IMG/VR virus record: IMGVR_UViG_3300032313_000500
Coordinates: 1-64,000 of that record
DNA from: a virus
DNA length: 64,000 nt
Strand: one strand, 5' to 3'
Under the pieces are notes generated by a model. That model was not told the origin of the DNA. It saw only the letters and a list, made by a program, of their open reading frames with translations, and ran no database searches. Shown here piece by piece: positions 54,601-62,272 of this stretch (within the stretch, counting starts at the first letter, position 1; the number at the start of each line of letters is the position of its first letter). Both the position numbers and the translations under genes were made by a program.

Positions 54601-54900
54601 AAAATGATAGACGACGCAGTGGACTCACTGTTTCAAGACAGGGGTGGAGTTTACGATGATGTCGCTAAAAAATATAGTGTTTATTCTCGTCATGGGATGC
54701 ATGAGTTAATTGCTGAAATAGGAAAACTCATAACCTCAACCCCAGAAGAGAGGGGTTTGTCTGCAAGCGACACAAACTACGCCATTGATAGTGAAACCGT
54801 AGATTTCCTCATGGACATGTTTCCTTCAATATCAAGAGGATTATGGGTAAGTATAATAAAGACGTCTTATCCAGGGATTCAAATAAAGGTATTGAGGTAA
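51691..54900 (+). CDS. Large head-module protein with zeta-toxin-like kinase and HExxH domains
   Basis: About 1069 residues from GTG 51691 (an in-frame TTG at 51649 would extend it into the previous gene). Two N-terminal units carry the same Cys pair: GCFGAH...EWLPCSS and GCIGVS...IWMPCTN. An EF-hand-like loop DGDEDGLIQDG lies at about 248-258, and a GMASSGPG linker near 328. A P-loop GGNTGSGKT at about 402-410 is followed by 'VHRESQAATDKTIRDAA' and 'RRIKKRMDETNRYIP', matching zeta toxin-type kinases. The C-terminal domain has GETMRHEWFHYLDG with HEWFH at 876-880, a zinc metallopeptidase motif. Likely a packaged effector. Confidence 0.6.
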   Translation: MESELRSQIAAVRRAADIGCFGAHQISNGEWLPCSSTKQFLTITNGFDVKSRISLDDMENWSSIRKSKGKKRKKRWEKLRERRILGIESLEGGGLVSPRNSTNMINGGTNPPITHGASSPSGMSTKSIQPAFMPRDNDPDVFVDIESARKRAQQLGCIGVSRRMSKGGKVIWMPCTNITDYNNLTGMTSLGRTNLQKRNEKIIRTVIKENLKKKKTTIQEDIYGKALGPRIRGIARAAVSRFDANAFDGDEDGLIQDGTTFERPSIPTPSIPKPADREATPKTVDREVSASEVSAVRKFMSAMTSSQMDSFRGEPIEAYDGVPGSRRGMASSGPGFIIGRGPKPVSGRKTPKPLSIAELRNPEASPTNPFRNLGGRLMGKLIRGMVKPEHRNKQDRTTFLIGGNTGSGKTTVLDGHLIPKGLVPSHEEAALIDPDFIKKGLVGYNDGDGAGRVHRESQAATDKTIRDAASDQMDMVITGSGASRQIQHMREASERGEKVVGHWVHVPQQEASRRIKKRMDETNRYIPDNTAHMAQSIPKVISTGFEEDLLDEFYLWDNDVPEGKEPKLIAKKVRGKKFEIYDAKKFEEFAGSKKWADTWVATSEGKDSDNDSASVQMSKNRSGNPANRGGSGRVTPPKNPRTPIPSTGQGSPLDLTPYSPPSRENSVKKTLIGKIQKIIPRVQFEGVLRIASRIPKGMPLYEETDDNQIKINLKSLQINLDTPQDILKAVDTYAPLKADNESMEDFAARIIQTIPAMRWAVGSSGPGGAKRLADILTQSGFSNNSQEKVREILKKNLENPSFAELVKIHGMPLIVNGDTLFTTNEKLAAGGTDAFHTAGYGFILMSDSLLREGKSYSLGWTEETPLYNYVGETMRHEWFHYLDGIMNAMDPVARNNRIQKYMKSVNDFLSDPQARFEKALGTPEEMIKEAESIAVRSIAFAQGKSKRDAIRYLRNRKDKDYLALMDLAIGKMIDDAVDSLFQDRGGVYDDVAKKYSVYSRHGMHELIAEIGKLITSTPEERGLSASDTNYAIDSETVDFLMDMFPSISRGLWVSIIKTSYPGIQIKVLR

Positions 54901-54903
54901 CAG

Positions 54904-55110
54904 ATGACAACCTACGGACGTAACGCCAGATTTACGGGAATTAAATCAAAAATAGACGAGTTAGACATGTTGATAAACTCGTTTGAGTTTTCCAAGGAGA
55001 CCGACCTGTTGGCTCAACTTAAAAAGTTGCGTGAACAATTACTAGAAACACTTGACAATTTGGAAAAAACTTTAGGAGATAGCCAAAAATCTCCTGAAGG
55101 CGAGAAGTAG
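54904..55110 (+). CDS. Small coiled-coil protein before the capsid gene
   Basis: A 68-residue protein, mostly one long heptad-type helix (LDMLINSFEFSKETDLLAQL, KKLREQLLETLDNLEKTLG). It lies between the last giant head gene and the major capsid gene. Size and coiled coil would suit a mini-scaffold or capsid-associated factor, but this is inference. Confidence 0.6.
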   Translation: MTTYGRNARFTGIKSKIDELDMLINSFEFSKETDLLAQLKKLREQLLETLDNLEKTLGDSQKSPEGEK

Positions 55111-55256
55111 TTACCAAATAATTATTGACTCAAAACCCAATACCTTCACTACGGCCACTAAAATAGCGTTATTATTTTTCAATAGGGCTTGGTGCTTACC
55201 TGGGCCGTCCAATTAGTAAACAAAAACCAATTATCCCAAACCAGGAGAAAAATAAA

Positions 55257-56615
55257 ATGTCAGACCAAGCAAGACTTACAGAATTGCAATCCGCCCTTCG
55301 CGCCAAGATGGCCGATAACAAGGCAATTGCAGACTCATTCCGCATTGAAGAAGGAACCGTTGTTGTCAACGCTCAGCAAAAGAGCGCATTTGATAAGAAC
55401 ATGACCGACATCAAGGAAATCAAGGGACTCATTGAGGGCCTTGAGGCAATGAACACCGTTGACCAATGGGGCTCACAGGCTCCAGCAGAATCAGTTGCTG
55501 CTGCTGCAGCCGCTGGCTACTCTCTCAAGAGCGTCTACGGCTCACAGAGCATCGGTGACCTCTTCCTCGCTTCACCAGAGTTCAAGACCCTTTTGGGTGG
55601 CAAGAATGGCGCAAACATGCCTTCCCCATTCCAACTCGGAGCATCACTCACCACTCATGGCGCATTCAGCGTTAAGGACGTTTACTCGGCACTTCCATCA
55701 GGCACATTGGGCCGTGGTGCAGATGCTCAGTTCGGTTCAATCCAGCGTGACCCAATGGTCATGTCACCACAGCGTGTAAAGCGCGTTCGTGACTTGTTCC
55801 CAAGCCGCACCACAACTGCTGCAGTTATTGAATACTTCCGTATGCTCGGTTTCACCGCAACAGGCGGCGGAGTCAACAATGCAGGAACAGTTGCTGAGCG
55901 TAACGCCGGAAACACAAACTTTGCTGCCAAGCCACAGTCCTCAATGGTATTTGAAGGCCACCAGGCCCCAGTACGTACCATTGCTCACTGGGAAGCAGCA
56001 CACCGTAACGTCCTCGCAGACGAGCCACAGTTGCGTTCAATCATTGACAACGAATTGATGTACGGTCTCCGTCTTCAAGAAGATGCTCAAATCCTCAACG
56101 GTGATGGCTCTGGCGAAAACCTTACTGGTGTTCTTCAGACTTCCGGTATCCAGAACTACTCATGGTCCAGCGGTTTGTACTCAGCAACTGCAGGAATGTC
56201 AGACACAAAGGCAGACGCAATCCGTCGCGCCGCTACTCTGTCGTTCTTGGCTTACTACGAGCCATCTGGTGTCGTTCTTCACCCGAACGATTGGGAAGAC
56301 ATTGAGTTGACCAAGGATGGCAATGGCCAGTACCTCGTTGCAGTTTCGGTTGCAATGGGTGGCGAGCCAAAGGTATGGCGTTTGCCGGTCGTTGAGACTC
56401 CTGCAATCCCAGAAGGCACCGCACTTGTCGGCGCATTCGGTACGGGCGCACAGTTGTATGACCGTGAGCAGGCTTCAATCCGCATCTCAGAGCAGCACTC
56501 GGACTTCTTCGTTCGCAACGCAATCGTTGTACTCGCAGAACAGCGCCTCGCCCTTGCGGTTAAGCGCCCAGAGTCATTCGTCAAAGTTACATTTGACAAC
56601 GCTCCAGCAGCCTAA
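55257..56615 (+). CDS. Major capsid protein (HK97 fold)
   Basis: A 452-residue capsid protein. Residues about 1-75 are a helical delta-domain-like scaffold. 'SIGDLFLASPEFKTLL' at about 100-115 begins the N-arm region, then 'RVKRVRDLFPSRTTTAAVIEYFRML' (in two parts), 'IAHWEAAHRNVLADEPQLRSIIDNELMYGL', 'DAQILNGDGSGENLTGVLQTSGI', 'VVLHPNDWEDIELTKDGNGQYL' and the C-terminal 'NAIVVLAEQRLALAVKRPESFVKVTF' define the HK97 fold. It has a good AGGAG ribosome site and is followed by a strong terminator, as expected for the most expressed gene. Confidence 0.93.
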   Translation: MSDQARLTELQSALRAKMADNKAIADSFRIEEGTVVVNAQQKSAFDKNMTDIKEIKGLIEGLEAMNTVDQWGSQAPAESVAAAAAAGYSLKSVYGSQSIGDLFLASPEFKTLLGGKNGANMPSPFQLGASLTTHGAFSVKDVYSALPSGTLGRGADAQFGSIQRDPMVMSPQRVKRVRDLFPSRTTTAAVIEYFRMLGFTATGGGVNNAGTVAERNAGNTNFAAKPQSSMVFEGHQAPVRTIAHWEAAHRNVLADEPQLRSIIDNELMYGLRLQEDAQILNGDGSGENLTGVLQTSGIQNYSWSSGLYSATAGMSDTKADAIRRAATLSFLAYYEPSGVVLHPNDWEDIELTKDGNGQYLVAVSVAMGGEPKVWRLPVVETPAIPEGTALVGAFGTGAQLYDREQASIRISEQHSDFFVRNAIVVLAEQRLALAVKRPESFVKVTFDNAPAA

Positions 56616-56626
56616 TAACTACTAAG

Positions 56627-56669
56627 TAAAAACCCCGCTCATGCCTTCGGGTGTGGGCGGGGTTTTTGC
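56627..56669 (+). terminator. Rho-independent terminator after the major capsid gene
   Basis: The sequence AAAAACCCCGC(TC)...GGCGGGGTTTTT forms a GC-rich stem of about ten pairs with a loop containing CCTTCGGG, followed by a T run. It begins about 12 bases after the capsid stop codon. Its A-tract/T-tract symmetry means it can work on both strands. Confidence 0.9.
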
Positions 56670-56711
56670 TATTTATGGCATAATTAGAACATGCCACCTT
56701 AGGGCTAATCC

Positions 56712-56757
56712 AGGAAATCCCTCGTCCTTGTTTTGAAGGCGGGGGATTTCTTGTTTA
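56712..56757 (+). terminator. Possible second hairpin in the capsid downstream gap
   Basis: AGGAAATCCC pairs with GGGGATTTCTT around an inner CCTT/AAGG pair, followed by TTTCTTGTTT. The hairpin lies 45 bases after the first terminator in the 194-base gap 56616-56809. It may be a back-up terminator or a processing hairpin. I see no convincing promoter in the rest of the gap. Confidence 0.45.
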
Positions 56758-56809
56758 ACGGGAGTATCTGAGCCTTTTGCGTTTATGGACTACAATTTGT
56801 TCATGACAT

Positions 56810-56992
56810 ATGAAGTTGATTGTTGTGCCTAGAAGAGACGAAGACGAGCCATTGGATAAATACATCCAATACGTTAGTAAACTAAGAGGCACACCCGACG
56901 ATTTTGAGGATTGGGCGCTAGACAACAATGTTAAGTTGCCTGCTAAAAAGAAGACAAATAAACCAGAGGACAATTATGACGATACCCAGTGA
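56810..56992 (+). CDS. Small acidic hypothetical protein
   Basis: 60 residues (MKLIVVPRRDEDEPLDKYIQ...). It opens the small-gene operon after the capsid terminator, and its end overlaps the start of the next gene. Acidic at both ends with a short basic patch AKKKTNK. No family recognised. Confidence 0.5.
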   Translation: MKLIVVPRRDEDEPLDKYIQYVSKLRGTPDDFEDWALDNNVKLPAKKKTNKPEDNYDDTQ

Positions 56993-57173
56993 AGACGCTT
57001 TTAAAGACAAGGGAACATGGGATAGATGGAAGAAGAGAAATTCTCCCGGTAGGTCACCCGAAGAAACAATTAGGTCAATGGAAGCACCAGTTAATCCTTT
57101 CACAAACGACCCAAACAATCCCTTCACTATCCTAAAAAGAGAGCGGGAAATTAGAGAAGCGGGCGAACAGTGA
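56976..57173 (+). CDS. Small hypothetical protein
   Basis: A 65-residue protein from ATG 56976, with AGAGG nine bases upstream inside the previous gene. Rich in Pro, Asn and charged residues (WDRWKKRNSPGRSPEET; NPFTNDPNNPFTILKRERE). Probably disordered. The stop overlaps the GTG of the next gene (GTGA). Unknown function. Confidence 0.55.
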   Translation: MTIPSEDAFKDKGTWDRWKKRNSPGRSPEETIRSMEAPVNPFTNDPNNPFTILKREREIREAGEQ

Positions 57174-57436
57174 TAATCAAGCCCGGCACCGACCCTGAAC
57201 AGGCTGCAAAAATAAGGGCTTCAATTAATAAACTCCATCAAGAGATTGAAGACTTCCTTACACTTTCTGACACTATTGAGTCAGAAAACCCCACGGGGGA
57301 CGCATGGAAGGCAGTGTGGGGACACGAAAATCCTGCTTTTGATGAGAACACAAAAGAAAGCCACGAACTAAAAGCAAGCATAGCAAAAATGCACGGCATG
57401 GACATTGGTGCCCAAAAACAAATTGAGGCAGAGTGA
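57170..57436 (+). CDS. Small helical hypothetical protein
   Basis: 88 residues, GTG start overlapping the preceding stop. Mainly two helices (AAKIRASINKLHQEIEDFLTLSD; SHELKASIAKMHGMDIGAQKQ). It ends in TGATG, coupling it to the next gene. No known domain. Confidence 0.55.
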   Translation: MIIKPGTDPEQAAKIRASINKLHQEIEDFLTLSDTIESENPTGDAWKAVWGHENPAFDENTKESHELKASIAKMHGMDIGAQKQIEAE

Positions 57437-58224
57437 TGGATTCCATCTTTTCTTTTGATGAAAGCAAATGGTCTGTTTTTGATGTCGCGTACTCAATTGA
57501 ACTGAAAGAACAGTACCCAGAAATTTGGGCTATGTCTGGCGGCTCAAAGTCCGACTACGTGCACAGCGTCCTGTTGGAAGTGTTTGAAAATGGTGGGGTG
57601 GCTACGACCCCGGAACAAGCAGAAGTTCTTGAACTAAGAGAATCCTGGATTAACAGACATGTTTACGATAGTCAGCCAGCAGGTTATATTGCTCAAGTTA
57701 AATGGCTAGCCGTATCTTCCAACGGTGAAGCATGGCAGAAGAGAAAAATCAACGAAGAAGTTTCAAAATTTCATGCAAGAAACGAATGGCTTCTTGAAAA
57801 AGGTGGTCCATGCTGGCAGGGTTACAAACAGGTCGGAATGAAAAAGGGAAAAAGCGGAAAAATGGTTCCCAACTGTGTTCCGGTTGAGACCAAAAGTGCG
57901 CAATTAAAAAACCCCAAAGGTGGGCTTACTGCCGCTGGTAGAAAATTCTTCAAGAGAACCGAAGGCTCAAATCTAAAACCGGGCGTAAAAGGTGCTGCTG
58001 ACACCCCGGAAAAGATGCGTAGAAAAGGTTCATTCCTGACTAGATTCTTCACCAACCCATCAGGACCGATGAAAGACGACAAGGGACGCCCTACGCGTCT
58101 TGCTCTTTCTGCTGCAGCATGGGGAGAACCAGTGCCTCAGGACGCCTCAGACGCCGCTGCGCTGGCCGCTAAGGGCCGCAGAATGCTTGATAGGTACGAG
58201 AGAGCAAAGAAGGCCAAAAAATGA
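57436..58224 (+). CDS. DUF6321-like protein
   Basis: 262 residues. The N-terminal about 110 residues are helical with 'DYVHSVLLEVFENGG'. The central 'CWQGYKQVGMKKGKSGKMVPNCVP' is a small Cys/Lys motif often placed at the ends of phage structural or minor proteins. The C-terminal 90 residues (GGLTAAGRKFFKRTEGSNLK, PEKMRRKGSFLTRFFTNPSG, RLALSAAAWGEPVP) are the DUF6321-type basic domain common in environmental phages. Function unknown; strongly basic, so nucleic-acid contact is possible. Confidence 0.7.
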   Translation: MDSIFSFDESKWSVFDVAYSIELKEQYPEIWAMSGGSKSDYVHSVLLEVFENGGVATTPEQAEVLELRESWINRHVYDSQPAGYIAQVKWLAVSSNGEAWQKRKINEEVSKFHARNEWLLEKGGPCWQGYKQVGMKKGKSGKMVPNCVPVETKSAQLKNPKGGLTAAGRKFFKRTEGSNLKPGVKGAADTPEKMRRKGSFLTRFFTNPSGPMKDDKGRPTRLALSAAAWGEPVPQDASDAAALAAKGRRMLDRYERAKKAKK

Positions 58225-58673
58225 CTACATGGGGCGAATACAAGGGCGAGATAAAAGGTTTTAGGTTTGAAACAAAAGCAGACAAGAAATGCCCTCCAGC
58301 AACACAGGACATTTCGGTAAACATAAAGAACCGTCAAAAGGCAATCAAGTCTGCGGCATATGGTCCTTTAAACCCTAAAGAGACAAACGATAAATTTTGG
58401 CAAGAAAAAGCAGACAGATGGGACGTCTCTATCCCCTCAGCAAAAAAGCAGAAGTGTGGAAACTGTATTCTCTTCGTACGCTCGCCAAGAATCCTTGACT
58501 GCATTGAGACAGGACTCGGGAACGAGTCTGGCGCAGCGTGGGACGTAATTGAAGCAGGAAAGATTGGATACTGCGAAGCGTTTGACTTCAAGTGCCATGC
58601 CGAACGAACATGCGATGCATGGGTCGTAGGTGGACCAACCGTAACGGACAACGACAGTCGGAAACCAGACTAA
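58221..58673 (+). CDS. Cysteine-rich putative metal-binding protein
   Basis: A 150-residue protein. The C-terminal half holds cysteines in CGNCILF, LDCIETG, GYCEAFDFKC and RTCDAW, a pattern suggesting a zinc site or an Fe-S cluster of the high-potential type. The first 50 residues are basic. It overlaps the DUF6321-like gene by four bases and the nuclease gene by one base (TAATG). I have seen this pairing in other phages, but the role is not known. Confidence 0.55.
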   Translation: MTTWGEYKGEIKGFRFETKADKKCPPATQDISVNIKNRQKAIKSAAYGPLNPKETNDKFWQEKADRWDVSIPSAKKQKCGNCILFVRSPRILDCIETGLGNESGAAWDVIEAGKIGYCEAFDFKCHAERTCDAWVVGGPTVTDNDSRKPD

Positions 58674-59077
58674 TGACGAACGAAAGATTCTGGTACGGAG
58701 CAACCCTGTTAAAAGTTATTGATGGTGACACAATTGAACTCATGATTGACCTTGGTTTCAATATCCATCACAAGATTCGTGTTCGTCTTTATGGGGTAAA
58801 TACGCCAGAATCACGCACAAAAGACCTTGCTGAAAAAGAAATGGGCCTAAAGGCTAAGAGTTTCACCCAAGACTGGCTTACTAATCACAAGTGGGTATTC
58901 GTTAATACCATCCCCGATAAGAACGACAAATACGGGCGTATTTTGGCTCGTATTTTTTCTTCGGACGATATTGATGACCCAACTACTGCTTGTCTTAATA
59001 AAGACATAATCCAGTCTGGCTACGCCCGTGAATACTTCGGCGTTGGCGATAAGACTTGGACTGAGTTTAAGAAATAA
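58673..59077 (+). CDS. Thermonuclease (SNase) family protein
   Basis: A 134-residue micrococcal-nuclease-type enzyme. It has LLKVIDGDTIEL (D17, D19), IRVRLYGVNTPES (R38, E46) and DKYGRILARIF (Arg near residue 87), the conserved SNase catalytic set. A Ca2+-dependent phosphodiesterase is expected. No signal peptide is visible, so it should act in the cytoplasm, perhaps in host DNA breakdown. Last gene before a bidirectional terminator. Confidence 0.88.
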   Translation: MTNERFWYGATLLKVIDGDTIELMIDLGFNIHHKIRVRLYGVNTPESRTKDLAEKEMGLKAKSFTQDWLTNHKWVFVNTIPDKNDKYGRILARIFSSDDIDDPTTACLNKDIIQSGYAREYFGVGDKTWTEFKK

Positions 59078-59113
59078 AAAACCCCGCCCCAATTAAGGAG
59101 CGGGAGTTTTTTA
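59074..59113. terminator. Bidirectional terminator between convergent genes
   Basis: AAAAAACCCCGC...GCGGGAGTTTTTT forms a stem with A/T tracts on both sides. It lies directly after the nuclease stop and just before the end of the minus-strand gene 59137-59763. It can serve both converging operons. Confidence 0.85.
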
Positions 59114-59116
59114 ATA

Positions 59117-59145
59117 AGTTTTTAGACTGTTAGTTTTTAGACTGT
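59117..59145. repeat. 15-bp tandem duplication covering a gene end
   Basis: Two copies of AGTTTTTAGACTGT (59117-59130, 59132-59145; period 15) include the stop codon of the minus-strand gene. The duplication leaves a second in-frame stop-containing copy downstream. Confidence 0.8.
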
Positions 59146-59763
59146 GGTTCCATCCCAGTCAAGAGGAGCACCTGCATCGGAACTTGCCTGAACTGTAATT
59201 ACTACACCAAGGTTTGCACCAGCAACGGTTGAACCAACCTGAGTCACTGCTACGGTCACCAATTGACCTGCAGCAAATGCGGCGGGTGAAGCAGACGTCG
59301 CTGTTGCGCTTGCGCCTGCAGCAACTGCTGCTGACGATACGTTTGGCTTTGTTCTGACATATCCGAATGTTGTGGTTGAGGCAACTGCACTGATTACATA
59401 TGTTCCATCAAATGGCGCACCTACGTTATCTACGGTCACTGTGTCGCCCACTGCGTAACCATGAACTGCTGAAGTTGTAAGGGTTGCAACGTTTGATGTG
59501 AGTGCCTTGTTTGTGATGGTGAATGCACCAGTGCTGAGGGTGAAGTCTCCGCTTGTTCCTGAGGCGGCGATTGAGAGTCTTCCCAAAACTCCGTCATTGG
59601 CAACAAGGGTGGCGGTAAGAGCCGCACCCGTAGGGGCGGTACCTACGGCAGCAGTTGCTCCCGTAACGTATCCCTTGAATGGCATACGAAACACGGCAGT
59701 GCTGGAAGTGGCGAGTGTACCTGTGATGTTGGCACTAAGAATTGCTGGTGTGCTAATTGACAT
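59137..59763 (-). CDS. Beta-rich virion protein, Ala/Thr-rich
   Basis: A 208-residue protein that is rich in Ala, Thr, Val and Ser. Start: MSISTPAILSANITGTLA. The middle (VHGYAVGDTVTVDNVGAPFDG, TYVISAVASTTTFGYVRT) is an Ig-like module of the same type inserted in the head-tail connector. The end 'GVVITVQASSDAGAPLDWDG' is typical of phage structural proteins. A good AGGAG site precedes the ATG. Probably a decoration, fibre or head appendage protein, separated from the main tail module. Confidence 0.55.
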   Translation of the reverse strand: MSISTPAILSANITGTLATSSTAVFRMPFKGYVTGATAAVGTAPTGAALTATLVANDGVLGRLSIAASGTSGDFTLSTGAFTITNKALTSNVATLTTSAVHGYAVGDTVTVDNVGAPFDGTYVISAVASTTTFGYVRTKPNVSSAAVAAGASATATSASPAAFAAGQLVTVAVTQVGSTVAGANLGVVITVQASSDAGAPLDWDGTTV

Positions 59764-59806
59764 TTATGTCTCCTTGGAGTTGTTGGCGCTAATGCCCTTG
59801 TTCTAA

Positions 59807-59838
59807 ATAATACATCAGACTGTGGCTTGGCGTAGCAA
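59807..59838 (-). promoter_or_regulatory. Candidate promoter for 59137-59763 gene
   Basis: On the minus strand TTGCTA (59833-59838) precedes TATTAT (59807-59812) by 20 bases, with TG just before the -10. Spacing is longer than ideal. The -10 lies about 45 bases from the start codon, in the short gap after the ribonucleotide reductase gene. Confidence 0.3.
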
Positions 59839-59841
59839 TAA

Positions 59842-61884
59842 TTACTGGTTGTCTTTAATAAATTTTATTTCGCATGAATCCGTTGTGCAGTAAGACTCCC
59901 CGATTGCATCGGCAGCCATTCCTGCATATACGCCCGTGAAGTCAATAGGAAATAATGATTTACCTGCCTCTTCATAGACGCTCTGCTCTATCTGTGTGTA
60001 CGGCATTTGCGGATAGGTGAAGTTTCCTTGGGGCAAGAACGACACAGTCTTTAATTGACCGTCATACATGTGGAGTACGGTGCCGATGTGTTCTTTTTCT
60101 TTCTCTGCGTCAAAGGAAATCGTAACTGACACCGAGTTGTCCGACCAGTAGCGTTGTGCAACTGCTGCTAGTGACATCTTTTCAAAGATTGTTACGTCCT
60201 TTTCGGAGCGACGTGCGTCTGACTTGATTGGGAAGAACACAACAGAGGTCGTCTCAGGCGATTCAGAGGCAGGCTCAACTCTGTAGTTGGCCATCTTGAA
60301 CAGCGGAAGCATTGGGTCGTCGTTAGAGAACCGGATTGCTCTGTCAAAATACTCACCACCTGGAGTCCAATGAACCCCAGGAGACTCGCCGGCGAGAATT
60401 GAAACAGTTCCCGAAGGCTTTACTGTTGTCATCTTGATTGATTCACGAATTCCAAGCCACTCAGAGTAAGAAACGTCATAATTCTTTACTGTGTTGTACC
60501 CAGTGTCCATCCATTCACGAAGAACTGGCATTCCTACACGGTCAGCGAAGTTAGCAACACCGGACATTGAAGTACCGATGCGACGATTGCGTTGCATGAT
60601 TGCGTTTGTCTCTTCCCAGTGGGTAGGAAGAAGCGTTACGGTCTTTGCGTAGAGATATGCAAACTTCAAGGTTCGCTTGTAGTCATCTAATGAATCGTGA
60701 CGATTGAGGTATGTCTCCACGAGAGTACAGCACTCATATGACTCAAGAGATTGTTCTGCACATGGGTTATATCCAGCAACACGCCAGTCTTTGTTGTTTG
60801 CAGGGTCTGCAAGACGGCCGTATTTACGAGACATATCAAGCCAGATGACTCCTGGCTCTCCATTGAGAGCGATTCCGTCAACAATCTTGGAAAGGTCTTT
60901 ACCTACAGAAGTTTCTACAGAGTTGTTGGACATCCAACCCCAACCGAGAGATTCTGGGTCGTACGAGTTGCGCGCAGGAAACACTGACGAGTTCTTTAGG
61001 TTAAGGAACTCATCGTCATCCAAACTGCCAATTAGTAATTCTGCAGAACGACGTACGTTTCCAGAAACAACACAAACACCAATCATGTTTCCGATGTCTG
61101 CGATATCAACTTTTGTAACTAATTGACCATTGCGGTTTTTAAACATTTTTCTAATGTAGTTGTGCAGTCGCTCTAACGAAGCGTGACCAGCAGCCGTACC
61201 ACCAAAAGTTTTAATAGGTGTTCCTGCAGGGCGAATTAGTGAATAATCAAAGACGATTGGTGCCTGGTCCTGCTTTAAGTAAGAGTTAATCAACATACTC
61301 ACAGATGTAACCCAACCTTCTCGGCTGTCTTCAATTACTTCAGTAACTACTGGTTTTGTTGGCTCATAGATAGTGAAATCTTTTTCTGCACCCTTGTTGT
61401 CAAATCCAACACCGACACCAAGCATTGATGCTTCCATAAGAAACGCAAAAGGCTTTGCAGGGTTGTTCTTTGTCATTTCAGATGTTGATACAAATGCACA
61501 GTTCTGTAATGCAGCAGAGTTTTTCTGAACATTGACTAACGGAGTCCCCATAACCCACAAGCCACGACCAGGTGGAGTCCACTTCAGGTTAAACAAACGG
61601 TCAAACGCTTCTTTTGCAGATGCTTGTGCTTTGGAGTCATTCCAGGGTAGACGATTTGTTTTGCAGTGGTCTTTCTGCAGGGAGTACATACCGTTGATTA
61701 CGCGTTCACAAACATCTGACCATGTTTCTTTTGTTCCGTCTTCTTTTAAGCGCGAATAAGTACGCAAAAAAGTTATTTCTCCTACAGAGTTACCACCGGC
61801 ATCAACATAACCAAATGGTGCTTTTCTAGTTCTGTACGAACTAATAAAATCTTCTGATAAACGGAATGTGAAAAATGAAGACAC
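59842..61884 (-). CDS. rtpR: B12-dependent ribonucleoside-triphosphate reductase (class II)
   Basis: A 680-residue monomeric adenosylcobalamin-dependent reductase that makes dNTPs from NTPs. It shows 'FGYVDAGGNSVGEITFLRTYSR', 'PPGRGLWVMGTP', 'ALQNCAFVST', 'VCVVSGNVRRSAELL', 'NPCAEQSLESYECCTLVE', 'NRRIGTSMSGVANF' and 'VKPSGTVSILAGESPGVHW'. The C-terminal ESYCTTDSCEIKF supplies the mobile cysteine pair. Length is close to the Lactobacillus-type enzyme. It supplies DNA precursors independently of oxygen but needs host or environmental B12. No intein is visible. Confidence 0.92.
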   Translation of the reverse strand: MSSFFTFRLSEDFISSYRTRKAPFGYVDAGGNSVGEITFLRTYSRLKEDGTKETWSDVCERVINGMYSLQKDHCKTNRLPWNDSKAQASAKEAFDRLFNLKWTPPGRGLWVMGTPLVNVQKNSAALQNCAFVSTSEMTKNNPAKPFAFLMEASMLGVGVGFDNKGAEKDFTIYEPTKPVVTEVIEDSREGWVTSVSMLINSYLKQDQAPIVFDYSLIRPAGTPIKTFGGTAAGHASLERLHNYIRKMFKNRNGQLVTKVDIADIGNMIGVCVVSGNVRRSAELLIGSLDDDEFLNLKNSSVFPARNSYDPESLGWGWMSNNSVETSVGKDLSKIVDGIALNGEPGVIWLDMSRKYGRLADPANNKDWRVAGYNPCAEQSLESYECCTLVETYLNRHDSLDDYKRTLKFAYLYAKTVTLLPTHWEETNAIMQRNRRIGTSMSGVANFADRVGMPVLREWMDTGYNTVKNYDVSYSEWLGIRESIKMTTVKPSGTVSILAGESPGVHWTPGGEYFDRAIRFSNDDPMLPLFKMANYRVEPASESPETTSVVFFPIKSDARRSEKDVTIFEKMSLAAVAQRYWSDNSVSVTISFDAEKEKEHIGTVLHMYDGQLKTVSFLPQGNFTYPQMPYTQIEQSVYEEAGKSLFPIDFTGVYAGMAADAIGESYCTTDSCEIKFIKDNQ

Positions 61885-61954
61885 TCGCTTGTTCCTCTTT
61901 CTAATTGTATGTTTAGGAAATCAATCATACAACCAACACTCCGTTTACCCCTGT

Positions 61955-62272
61955 CTAAGCAATGCCCAAATTTTTAGCCGCTTCAAGTGTCACGTATGAA
62001 CCTTTGTGATGAATAATTACACGTGCTTTTGTGAATGGAGTTATTTGACGGTCTTCGTAGATGTCTTCTTCTACTAAAAACGTCTGCAGTTCTTTTAATG
62101 TTTCAATAACTCCGGTAAGTCCAACAATTTTTTGCGGTGGGCCACTTTCTCCGTCGCAATCACCTGTAGGGTGTCCGCAAACTGGACAAGGTTGACGAGT
62201 TGCTCTTAGAATGGATATTCCATTTCCAAGTTCCTCATTTGCTGAATCTCTAAACATGCCCAATTTTATCAC
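61955..62272 (-). CDS. Small protein with CPVCGHPTGDC zinc motif
   Basis: 105 residues (GTG at 62272; ATG at 62257 is an alternative). RQPCPVCGHPTGDCDG at about 27-42 is a knuckle-type zinc motif. The C-terminal half (IYEDRQITPFTKARVIIHHKG, YVTLEAAKNLGI) is a short beta/alpha segment like a structural attachment motif. Similar short proteins with this exact Cys signature occur in many actinobacteriophages, as I recall. Function unknown. Its start is adjacent to the tRNA on the other strand. Confidence 0.6.
   Translation of the reverse strand: MIKLGMFRDSANEELGNGISILRATRQPCPVCGHPTGDCDGESGPPQKIVGLTGVIETLKELQTFLVEEDIYEDRQITPFTKARVIIHHKGSYVTLEAAKNLGIA

Noticed and set aside
55111-55256. Capsid gene promoter in the 146-base gap
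   Set aside because: TTGACT at 55125 has no acceptable -10 at 16-18 bases and TAAAAT at 55159 has no -35. A promoter may exist but cannot be placed by eye.
59842-61884. Possible intein or split in the ribonucleotide reductase
   Set aside because: All reductase motifs follow with normal spacing, total length is close to the family, and there are no intein block motifs.
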